DNA of 64,000 bases from Stigmatella ashevillena. Its GTDB lineage: Bacteria > Myxococcota > Myxococcia > Myxococcales > Myxococcaceae. Positions 34,956 through 42,095 of this stretch are shown piece by piece. The notes beneath the pieces were generated by a model. It did not search any database. It worked only from the letters and a program-made list of their open reading frames with translations, and was not told the origin of the DNA. The DNA lies in the NCBI RefSeq assembly GCF_028368975.1, contig NZ_JAQNDM010000002.1, positions 7,558,425 to 7,622,424 of the forward strand, given 5' to 3'. How positions within the stretch are numbered: the first letter of the stretch is position 1; every line of letters starts with the position of its first letter. A program made the translations under genes and the position numbers.

Positions 34956-35282
34956 ATGGATGTGAAGCACCTGTCCGCCTTCCAAGGCTTCTCCGCGGAG
35001 AAGCTCCAGAAGCACAACGTTTTTCAGTCCGGGCGCTTCTTCCTGGACGTCTACTGTGTCGCCCCCGGGCAGGCCCAGAAGCCCCACCAGCACGCCCTGT
35101 CCGACAAGGTGTACCTCGTCCTCGAAGGCCGCTGCCGCTTCCGGCTCGGCGCCGAGGAGGAGACGCACGGCCCGGGCGCCACCGTGTTCGCCCCCGCCGG
35201 TGTCGAGCACGGCGTGGCCAATGACGGGCCGGACAGCGCCCGTCTCCTTGTCCTGATGACCCCCCCTCCGGAGCATGCATGA
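34956..35282 (+). CDS. Small cupin protein
   Basis: A 108-aa single-domain cupin; ATG 34956 with AGGAG nine bases upstream. Conserved beta-barrel motif 1 contains KPHQHALSDKVYLVLEG (His44, His46 and an acidic position as metal ligands). Motif 2 contains GATVFAPAGVEHGVAN. It may be a metal-dependent enzyme or sensor; the substrate is unknown. The TGA stop overlaps the following ATG (ATGA), placing it at the head of a three-gene operon. Confidence 0.87.
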   Translation: MDVKHLSAFQGFSAEKLQKHNVFQSGRFFLDVYCVAPGQAQKPHQHALSDKVYLVLEGRCRFRLGAEEETHGPGATVFAPAGVEHGVANDGPDSARLLVLMTPPPEHA

Positions 35283-36610
35283 GCCAGAAGGCCCCCCTGC
35301 CCTCTCCCGTCCCCGTCCGCGGCGCCCTGGCGCTGCTGGGCCTGGGCATCGCCGAGAGTGCGCTCTCCCTGTTTCAATGGTCTCAACTCCTCACGCTGCG
35401 CGCGGGTGGCGCCACGGTGTGTGGCGTCTCCGAGCACGTCAACTGTGAGACCGTCTGGAACTCGCCCTTCGCCAGCCGCGTGCACGAGCTGTTCGGCATT
35501 CCCGTGGCGGGGCTCGGCCTGCTGTGGGGCATCGTCGCCACGGCGCTCGCGGGCCTCTATGTGGCCTGGCGCAGCGGGGGCCACCCGGTGCGCCCCGCCG
35601 TCAACGGCCTGAGGCTCACGGCCGCCGCGGGGGGGGTGTCCACGCTCGTGTTCGCCGGGGTGAGCGCGGGCTCTGGGGTGCTGTGCCCCACGTGCCTGGG
35701 CACCTATGCGCTGGTGATTGCCTTCGCGGCCGTGGCGTGGCGCGGCCTGCCCGGTCCAGTGGTGCCCCAAGCGGGCGAGTGGGGAAAGACCCTGACGTGG
35801 ACGGTGGGCTTCGCCGTGGCGGGCTTCCTCGCGCTGCTCATTCCCGGCCGGGCCACCCCGAAGGCCTCCTCGGGTGAGTCGGCGCTTCCTCAGATGAGCG
35901 CCACGGGCGAGCCCGCCTCGCTGGAGCAGTACCTGAAGGGCCTGTCCGCCCGGGAGCAGCAACAGGTGTCCGACGCCCTCGCGCAGTACCGCCAGGACAC
36001 CCCGCAGCCGGCCCTGGCGCCCGCGCGTCGGCGCTTCGGCCCCGTGGATGCGCCGGTGAAGGTCGTCGAGTGGACCGACAGCAAGTGCCCCCACTGCAAG
36101 ATCCTGGTGGAGTCCGTGGCGGACCTGAAGCGCCGCGTGCCCGAGGGGAAGATGTCCCTGGAGGCCCGGCAGTACCCGCTGGATGGGGCGTGCAACCCGT
36201 CCATCCCGCCGCAGTACAGCGATGGCTCGGGCACCCGGTGCCTCGCCGCCAAGGCGCAGATCTGCCTGGAGGCGGCTTCGGACTACTGGTCGCTGCGCGA
36301 GAAGCTCTTCGCCAATCAGGCGTCGCTGACCGGACCGAAGGTGATGGAGATCGCCTCGTCCGGCACCATGCCGCGCTCGCAGCTCGAGGCGTGCGTGAAC
36401 AGCCCGGAGACGGCGGCGCGCCTGCGCGAGGACGTCTCCTACGCGAAGCAGCACGACATCCACGGCACGCCGCTCATGGTCGTCAACGGCCGGGAAGTCC
36501 CCCCCAGCGTGCCCTTCCTCTATGCCCTGGTGATGGCCGGAGGCGACACGAGCGCGCCCGTGTGGAACGTGCTGCCGCCCCCGAACCCACCGCAGGCCCA
36601 CGCGCACTGA
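35279..36610 (+). CDS. VKOR-DsbA/thioredoxin fusion protein
   Basis: A 443-aa inner-membrane disulfide-forming protein. The VKOR domain (residues 14-190, about five helices) has CGVSEHVNC (Cys48/Cys56) and the active-site CPTC (Cys136/Cys139) before a helix. A linker follows (190-255), then a DsbA-like thioredoxin domain with CPHC (Cys270/Cys273) and cis-Pro in HGTPLMVVNG. Known VKOR homologs transfer electrons from such thioredoxin domains to quinone, oxidising exported proteins. Many secreted Cys-rich proteins in this window would be clients. The stop overlaps the next start by one base (TGATG). Confidence 0.9.
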   Translation: MSQKAPLPSPVPVRGALALLGLGIAESALSLFQWSQLLTLRAGGATVCGVSEHVNCETVWNSPFASRVHELFGIPVAGLGLLWGIVATALAGLYVAWRSGGHPVRPAVNGLRLTAAAGGVSTLVFAGVSAGSGVLCPTCLGTYALVIAFAAVAWRGLPGPVVPQAGEWGKTLTWTVGFAVAGFLALLIPGRATPKASSGESALPQMSATGEPASLEQYLKGLSAREQQQVSDALAQYRQDTPQPALAPARRRFGPVDAPVKVVEWTDSKCPHCKILVESVADLKRRVPEGKMSLEARQYPLDGACNPSIPPQYSDGSGTRCLAAKAQICLEAASDYWSLREKLFANQASLTGPKVMEIASSGTMPRSQLEACVNSPETAARLREDVSYAKQHDIHGTPLMVVNGREVPPSVPFLYALVMAGGDTSAPVWNVLPPPNPPQAHAH

Positions 36611-36993
36611 TGGGCAAGAAAGACCGGAAGCCCGAGCCCGCCGCCCCCGCGGCGCCGTTCCACAACCCGTTCGCGGCGCTCGCCGGACAGCGTGAGGCGC
36701 TGCCGGTGGGGCCCGCGCCCCAGGCCGCCGCCTCCAAGCCCGAGGGGCGCAAGGGGCCCGCGAAGGCCGTGGTGCGCATGGAGCGCAAGGGGCGGGGCGG
36801 CAAGGAAGTGACGGTGGTGGAGCAACTGGGGCTGCCGCCCGCGGAGCGGGAGGTGTGGCTCAAGGCGCTCAAGGGCGCGCTGGGCTGCGGCGGCGCGCTG
36901 GAGGAGGACGTTCTGGTGTTGCAGGGAGACCACCGGGAGCGGCTGCCCCCCCTGCTGGAGGCGCGAGGGGTTCGCCGCGTCGTGGTGGGCTGA
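36610..36993 (+). CDS. SUI1/eIF1-like translation factor homolog (YciH type)
   Basis: A 127-aa protein whose ATG overlaps the VKOR stop (TGATG). The basic, Pro/Ala-rich N-terminus (about 1-50) precedes the SUI1 fold: AVVRMERKGRGGKEVTVVEQLGLPP, then LKALKGALGCGGALEEDVLVLQGDHRERLPPLLEARGVRRVVV. GCGG and QGDHR are the conserved eIF1 features. In bacteria these YciH-type proteins influence start-codon selection or stress-time initiation. Its place after a disulfide-bond gene is unusual and may be a simple hitchhike. Confidence 0.87.
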   Translation: MGKKDRKPEPAAPAAPFHNPFAALAGQREALPVGPAPQAAASKPEGRKGPAKAVVRMERKGRGGKEVTVVEQLGLPPAEREVWLKALKGALGCGGALEEDVLVLQGDHRERLPPLLEARGVRRVVVG

Positions 36994-37148
36994 GCGTTTG
37001 AGGGGCAATTGGGTGGCCGGGGCAGGGGTCTACCCTGTCCCGGCACACCCGGTGCAACGACCCCACGGCATCGGCGGCTGGAGAAAAGGAGAGAAAACTC
37101 CAGCACCGAAGCGGAAGCCAAGGTGACAGAGACACGCCCGGGCGGACA

Positions 37149-38111
37149 TCACCCCAGAGGGCCAGCCCCAAGCCTTGCGTCCAACATTTCCGGACGGACA
37201 CCGCCTGGACGGGCCCGTTCACGGACAGCCTGGCGGGCCGGATGGAGCTGGGAAACGAGACACGCCGCGCTTCCCCCCGCGAGGTGGAACTGATCCAGGG
37301 GGAGTGTCACCGGACGGCGGCCTTGGGCGTGCAGCAGCAGTTCGACCCAGGGCGCCGGGCCTCCCACGAACACGGTGTGGCCCACCTCCACGAGGTTGAG
37401 TCCAAAACCGAGCGCTTCCTCCCGGGGGACACTCAGCACCTGGTGGATGCCCTCGGTGCGCTCGAGGGTTCGCAGTGCTGCCGGTGTGAAAGCCTCCCGG
37501 CAGACCAGCGCGGTGCCGTCCGACAGCACGTGCAGGGCGGTGTCCAGGTGGTAGAGGTGGGGATCCTTCAGCTCCAACGGCGTCACCGGCGCGCCGAGGA
37601 AGATCTCCAGCATCACCGCCGCGTGCCGTGAGGAGCGCTGGCCGTGGCCGAGCAGCGCACCGTGTGCGCCGGGCAGCACCACGAGATCTCCTCCCTCGAA
37701 GTGGGCGGGAGGGGGGCTGAAGATGTCGAAGCCAAGCCGGTCCAGCACGCGGGCGCGGGCATGCTGCTCCTGCCTGCGCTCACGGAACACGGGGGAAGCG
37801 AGCAGGGCCCGCTTCTGGCCCTCCTGCTCCAGGAGCACCGCGTTGTCCTTGGCGAAGACGCAGTCGTAGGCACCATGCACGAAGGGCAACTCCAGCAACT
37901 GAGCGCCCGCGGCGCGCAGGGCGCGGCGGAAGAGCCGGTGCTGAGCGCGGGCGCGGCTCCAGCTCACGGCGCCCACCTTCATGTGCGGGTTGATGGTCCA
38001 CGCGACCTGATACGCACAGTGCGAGGTGCGCAAGTCGCAGCGCTCTTCTTCACAGCAAAGCTCACTGACAGCAAATGTCGGGGGGACGGGGTGTTGTGTC
38101 CGGAAAGTCAT
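37149..38111 (-). CDS. Dimethylarginine dimethylaminohydrolase/amidinotransferase-superfamily protein
   Basis: A 320-aa protein; ATG 38111 gives MTFRTQHPVPP, and ATG 38117 is nearly as likely. It has the guanidine-modifying fold motifs: HFEGGDLVVLPG (EGGD), YHLDTALHVLSDGTALV with the catalytic His, and LAGGSAACLVSQ with the nucleophilic Cys. N-terminal Cys pairs (LCCEEERCDLRTSHC) are unusual. It may hydrolyse methylated arginines or act as an arginine deiminase/transferase; the precise reaction cannot be told. It is divergent from the haem-oxygenase-like gene by 65 bp. Confidence 0.82.
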   Translation of the reverse strand: MTFRTQHPVPPTFAVSELCCEEERCDLRTSHCAYQVAWTINPHMKVGAVSWSRARAQHRLFRRALRAAGAQLLELPFVHGAYDCVFAKDNAVLLEQEGQKRALLASPVFRERRQEQHARARVLDRLGFDIFSPPPAHFEGGDLVVLPGAHGALLGHGQRSSRHAAVMLEIFLGAPVTPLELKDPHLYHLDTALHVLSDGTALVCREAFTPAALRTLERTEGIHQVLSVPREEALGFGLNLVEVGHTVFVGGPAPWVELLLHAQGRRPVTLPLDQFHLAGGSAACLVSQLHPARQAVRERARPGGVRPEMLDARLGAGPLG

Positions 38112-38176
38112 CACCATTTTCCCTCCATCCGGGGCCGGCATCAGGCCGGTCCGGCGGTAGAGAAAGGATGTGCACC

Positions 38177-39118
38177 ATGTGGGAGCAGGGAGAGGCAGGG
38201 CTTGAGGTCAAGGCAATCGCTGGTACCCGCCTCGGTGAGCAGACAGGGGAGTTGGACCCTGGCTTGCTCCATCAACTGCTGCTGCACTTCAACCGGGCGC
38301 GCCTGAGCCCGTCGATTCCTCGGGAAGACTGGGAGGCGGACGTTCGGCGCGAGTCCCACGTGCGCTGCTTGGAGGGCGCATTCGTCGAGGCCGAGCGTGA
38401 ACGGATCGCCGAGCGCGCCGCCGAGGCCCCCGAGGATCCGGACGCCTTCGTGGCCTGGTTCGAGGAACTGAAGCACACGGGGCCGGGGCAAGGAGACCCC
38501 CTCTTTCCATGGCTGGCCGCGGACGCGCCGCTGGAGCCGTTCCGCTGGTTCCTCACGCAGGAGGTGGCGGGGGAGGCGGGCTTCGATGATCTCGTGGCGA
38601 TGACGCAGGTGAAGCTGCCCACGCGGGCCAAGCTGGAGCTGGCGCGCAACTACTGGGACGAGATGGGCCGGGGCCGGGAAGAGGCGATGCATGGCCCGAT
38701 GCTGGCGGGGCTCGCCGAGGCGCTGTCACTCACCCCCACCGACGAGGACACCGTGTGGGAGGCGCATGCACTGGCCAACCTCCTCGTCGCCTTCGCGGCC
38801 AACCGCCGCTACACGTACCACTCCGTGGGGGCCTTGGGCGCGGTGGAGCTGACGGCCCCCGGCCGCGCGGTGTGCGTCAACGAGGGGCTCCAGCGGCTCG
38901 GGTTCGGCATGCCGGTGCGCCGCTACTACGCGCTCCACTCCACGTTGGACGTGAAGCACTCGGAGGCGTGGAACAAGGAGGTGCTCTGGCCCCTGGTGGC
39001 GGAGGATCCGCGCGTGGCGCGCCCCATCGCCGAGGGCGCGCTGATGCGCCTCATGGCGGGGGCGCGCTGCTTCGAGCGCTACCGCCAGGAACTGGGGCTG
39101 GTGCTGTCCCGGGCCTGA
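38177..39118 (+). CDS. Iron-containing redox/haem-oxygenase-like protein
   Basis: A 313-aa helical protein; ATG 38177 has AAAGGA eight bases upstream (ATG 38168 is alternative). Helices carry YWDEMGRGREEAMHGPML and NLLVAFAANRRYTYHSVGALGAVELTAPG, which resemble the haem-oxygenase-like diiron superfamily (HDO/Haem_oxygenas_2). Candidate iron ligands include the Glu of YWDEMG, the His of HGPM and the His/Glu near YTYHSVGALGAVE. C-terminal HSTLDVKHSEAWNKEVLWPL adds more His/Glu. Members oxidise diverse small molecules; the substrate is unknown. It shares a control region with the DDAH-like gene. Confidence 0.8.
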   Translation: MWEQGEAGLEVKAIAGTRLGEQTGELDPGLLHQLLLHFNRARLSPSIPREDWEADVRRESHVRCLEGAFVEAERERIAERAAEAPEDPDAFVAWFEELKHTGPGQGDPLFPWLAADAPLEPFRWFLTQEVAGEAGFDDLVAMTQVKLPTRAKLELARNYWDEMGRGREEAMHGPMLAGLAEALSLTPTDEDTVWEAHALANLLVAFAANRRYTYHSVGALGAVELTAPGRAVCVNEGLQRLGFGMPVRRYYALHSTLDVKHSEAWNKEVLWPLVAEDPRVARPIAEGALMRLMAGARCFERYRQELGLVLSRA

Positions 39119-39175
39119 GCCAGGGGGGTAGGCTGGCACGGCCGTCCTCCCCCTTTCTCAAAGGCTCCCTGCTTC

Positions 39176-39619
39176 ATGCGCTTTGTGTCCCCGAGTGATT
39201 CTTCCCCCGTTTTCTCGAAGCGTTCCCTGGTGCTCTTGCTGACCCTGGGCCTGTCCTTGTCGGCGTGTGGCGACGAAGAGGCGGCCTGCGAGGTCGGCTC
39301 GGAGATGCAATTCACGGAGCTGTTCTTTGGCATGGACCGGGAGAACGCGGCGCCCGTCAGCGAGGCGGAGTGGCAAGGGTTCGTCGACACCATCGTCACC
39401 CCTCGCTTCCGGGATGGGCTCACCATGTTCGACGCGGACGGCCAGTACATGATGGACACCGGCAACCTGGTGCACGAGAACAGCAAGATCATCATCCTGC
39501 TCCATGATGGCAGCGACACGCGCTCCCGGGACATCGACACCATCCGCGAGGAGTACAAGCGTCAGTTCCAACAGGAGGCCGTGCTGCGCATCGACTCCAC
39601 CTCGTGCGTGGCTTTCTAG
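39176..39619 (+). CDS. DUF3574 lipoprotein
   Basis: A 147-aa precursor with lipobox LSLSACG. The mature part reads FTELFFGMDRENAAPVSEAEWQGFVDTIVTPRFRDGLTMFDADGQY, later KIIILLHDGSDTRSRDIDTIREEYKRQFQQEAVLRIDS. This is the DUF3574 pattern of small periplasmic proteins of unknown role. A short 57-bp gap separates it from the preceding gene. Confidence 0.85.
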   Translation: MRFVSPSDSSPVFSKRSLVLLLTLGLSLSACGDEEAACEVGSEMQFTELFFGMDRENAAPVSEAEWQGFVDTIVTPRFRDGLTMFDADGQYMMDTGNLVHENSKIIILLHDGSDTRSRDIDTIREEYKRQFQQEAVLRIDSTSCVAF

Positions 39620-39671
39620 GCGGGACGGGGACGGACCTGGGCGGCTGACGCTCTGCGGCAAAAACGACTTT

Positions 39672-39711
39672 CAGTAAAATGTCTGAAATCAAGTGAAGCA
39701 GGCATTTACTG
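39672..39711. promoter_or_regulatory. Inverted repeat upstream of the GH30 gene
   Basis: CAGTAAAATG at 39672-39681 is mirrored by CATTTACTG at 39703-39711 with one bulged base. It lies in an AT-rich patch 57-96 bp before the GH30 ATG. An operator for carbohydrate-responsive control or a terminator of the preceding gene are both possible. Confidence 0.45.
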
Positions 39712-39767
39712 TTTAAGGAGTTCCTTGATACGAGCCGGGGCCAGTCATCACCTGGAAGGAGTCCCCC

Positions 39768-42074
39768 ATGACGAAGAGAGGCTTCCCCGTCTCAGCCCGC
39801 TCCCTGCTGTCCTCGCTGGTGGCCGTTCCGCTGGCGGGGCTGGCCCTCAGCTCCCCGGCGCTCGCCGCGGGGGAGACGGCCAATGTCTGGCTCACCCGGA
39901 AAGATTTGTCCCAGGCCCTGCAGCCGCAGGGCAACGTGGTCTTCGGCGCGGACGCCAGCGCCGGGCAGACGACGATCTACGTGGATGAGAAGGTCACCTA
40001 CCAGACGATGGATGGCATCGGGGCGTCGCTGACGGACTCCTCGGCCTGGCTCATCAAGAACAAGCTGAGCGCGGCCAACCAGACGGCCGTGATGACCAAG
40101 CTGTTTGATCCGGTCAACGGCATCGGCGTCTCCTGGCTGCGCCAGCCGATGGGCGCCTCGGACTTCTCGTCTCGCGGCAACTACTCGTACGACGACATGC
40201 CGGCCGGGCAGCGGGATGACACGAACCTGTCCCGGTTCACGCTCGCCCATGACCAGCAATACATCATCCCCCTGGTCAAGCAGGCCCTCGGCCTCAACCC
40301 CAACCTCAAGGTGATGCTCTCCCCGTGGAGCGCGCCGGGCTGGATGAAGGCGAACGACTCGATGAACGGCGGGACGCTGAACACCAGCGCCTATGGCCAG
40401 TTCGCGCTCTACTTCGCCAAGGCGGTCAAGGGGTACGAGGCGGCGGGCGTTCCCATCTACGCGCTGACCATCCAGAACGAGCCGCTGCACCAGACCTCGG
40501 GCTATCCCACGATGTACCTGCCGGCCACCGAGGCGAACAACTTCATCAAGTACAACCTGGGGCCGACCCTGGCCAACCAGGGCCTCAAGACGAAGGTCCT
40601 CGGGTACGATCACAACTGGGATCAACCGGGCTACATCCAGACGCTCTACGGCGACGCCTCCACCTATGGCTATCTGGCCGGCTCCGCCTGGCACTTCTAC
40701 GGGGGGAATGTCGAGACGATGAGCGACATCCACTACCAGTACCCCGAGAAGGACGTCTACTTCACGGAGGGCTCCAGCGGCACGTGGATCACCAACCTGT
40801 TCGAAGCGAACATCACCAATGAGATCTCCATCTTCCGCAACTGGGCGAAGACGTACACGGACTGGAACATCGCGCTCGACACCAACGGGGGGCCGATCAA
40901 CGGCGGGTGCGCGACGTGCCTGGCGCTGGTGACGATCAACCAGTCCACGGGCCAGGCCACCTACACGTCCACGTATTACGCCATGGGGCACATCAGCAAG
41001 TTCGTCGTCCCGGGCGCCAAGCGCATCGCGTCCTCGGGCTTCACGAAGGGACTGTTCAACGTCGCCTTCAAGAACCCGGATGGCTCCAAGTCCCTCATCG
41101 TCTACAACCAGACCAGCGCGAGCGCCCCCTTCGCCGTCAAGTGGGGCAACGCCTCGTTCACCTACACGCTCCCGGCCACCTCCATCGCCACGTTCAAGTG
41201 GATGGGCACCCAGGCCACGGACACGGCGATCCGTTCCAATGACAGGCTCCTCGCCTCGTCCTACCACGAGGGGCGCGGCGTGCGTCTGGAGGCCACCACC
41301 GACGCGGGCGGGGGCCAGGCCATCGGGTTCACGTCCTCGGGCAGCTTCCTGCGCTTCGAGAACGTGGACCTGACGAACGTCACCTCCGTCAGCGCCCGCG
41401 TGGCGAACGGAGGCTCGAACACCACGATCGAGCTGCGCGCCGACAGCGTCACCGGCCCCCTGCTCGGCACCGTCGCGGCCAACGTCACCGGTGGCTGGCA
41501 GACCTGGGTGACGAACACGGCGTCCCTCACCGGGGCCTCCGGGGTGCGTGACCTCTTCGTGGTGTTCCGGGGCAGCACCAACCTGAACTGGCTCCAGTTC
41601 GGCGGGGGCACTCCTCCTCCGTCCACTGGCAACCTCCTGACCAACCCGGGCTTCGAGGCGGGAACGCTGAGCAGCTGGTCGGACTGGCACCCCACCACGC
41701 AGGCCGCCGCCGCGCACCAGGTGGACTCCGACACGCCCCGCGCGAGCAGCTTCAAGCTGACGCACTACGCGAGCGCCGCCTACCAGCAGACGACGTTCCA
41801 GGCGGTCAGCGTGCCCAATGGCACCTACCGGGCCAGCGTGTGGGTGCGCTCCGGTGGCGGACAGAAGAACCTGCGCCTGGAGGCGAGCAACCAGGGCGGG
41901 GGCACCACCCTGTACAGCGCGGACCTCGGCGCCACCGCGTACCCCAGCACTTGGACGCAGCTGACGATCAACAACATCGCCGTGACGACTGGCACGGTGA
42001 CCCTCGGCATCCACTCGAACGCGAACGCGGGCAACTGGGCGGCGTTCGATGACGTCGAGCTCACGCAGCAGTAG
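39768..42074 (+). CDS. Secreted GH30 glycosidase with two carbohydrate-binding modules
   Basis: A 768-aa exoenzyme; ATG 39768 with GGAAGGAG upstream. Signal peptide to about residue 34 (ALSSPALAAG). GH30 domain (about 36-480): DGIGASLTDSSAWLI, VMLSPWSAPGWMK, acid/base Glu238 in LTIQNEPLHQ and nucleophile Glu334 in VYFTEGSSGTW, matching beta-1,6-glucanase/glucosylceramidase-type enzymes. Residues 487-612 are a CBM6/35-like sandwich (ASSYHEGRGVRLEATTDAGGG). After a TPPPSTG linker, residues 625-768 are a CBM4/9-like module (NLLTNPGFEAGTLSSWSDWH). Fungal beta-1,6-glucan would suit a predator (inference). It is convergent with the ATPase gene. Confidence 0.9.
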   Translation: MTKRGFPVSARSLLSSLVAVPLAGLALSSPALAAGETANVWLTRKDLSQALQPQGNVVFGADASAGQTTIYVDEKVTYQTMDGIGASLTDSSAWLIKNKLSAANQTAVMTKLFDPVNGIGVSWLRQPMGASDFSSRGNYSYDDMPAGQRDDTNLSRFTLAHDQQYIIPLVKQALGLNPNLKVMLSPWSAPGWMKANDSMNGGTLNTSAYGQFALYFAKAVKGYEAAGVPIYALTIQNEPLHQTSGYPTMYLPATEANNFIKYNLGPTLANQGLKTKVLGYDHNWDQPGYIQTLYGDASTYGYLAGSAWHFYGGNVETMSDIHYQYPEKDVYFTEGSSGTWITNLFEANITNEISIFRNWAKTYTDWNIALDTNGGPINGGCATCLALVTINQSTGQATYTSTYYAMGHISKFVVPGAKRIASSGFTKGLFNVAFKNPDGSKSLIVYNQTSASAPFAVKWGNASFTYTLPATSIATFKWMGTQATDTAIRSNDRLLASSYHEGRGVRLEATTDAGGGQAIGFTSSGSFLRFENVDLTNVTSVSARVANGGSNTTIELRADSVTGPLLGTVAANVTGGWQTWVTNTASLTGASGVRDLFVVFRGSTNLNWLQFGGGTPPPSTGNLLTNPGFEAGTLSSWSDWHPTTQAAAAHQVDSDTPRASSFKLTHYASAAYQQTTFQAVSVPNGTYRASVWVRSGGGQKNLRLEASNQGGGTTLYSADLGATAYPSTWTQLTINNIAVTTGTVTLGIHSNANAGNWAAFDDVELTQQ

Positions 42075-42095
42075 GTGATGCTCAGGAGGTGAAGC

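Noticed and set aside
39792-42014. 740-codon minus-strand open frame
   Set aside because: It is antisense to the GH30-CBM gene, which has signal peptide, catalytic motifs and ribosome site; the antisense product has none.
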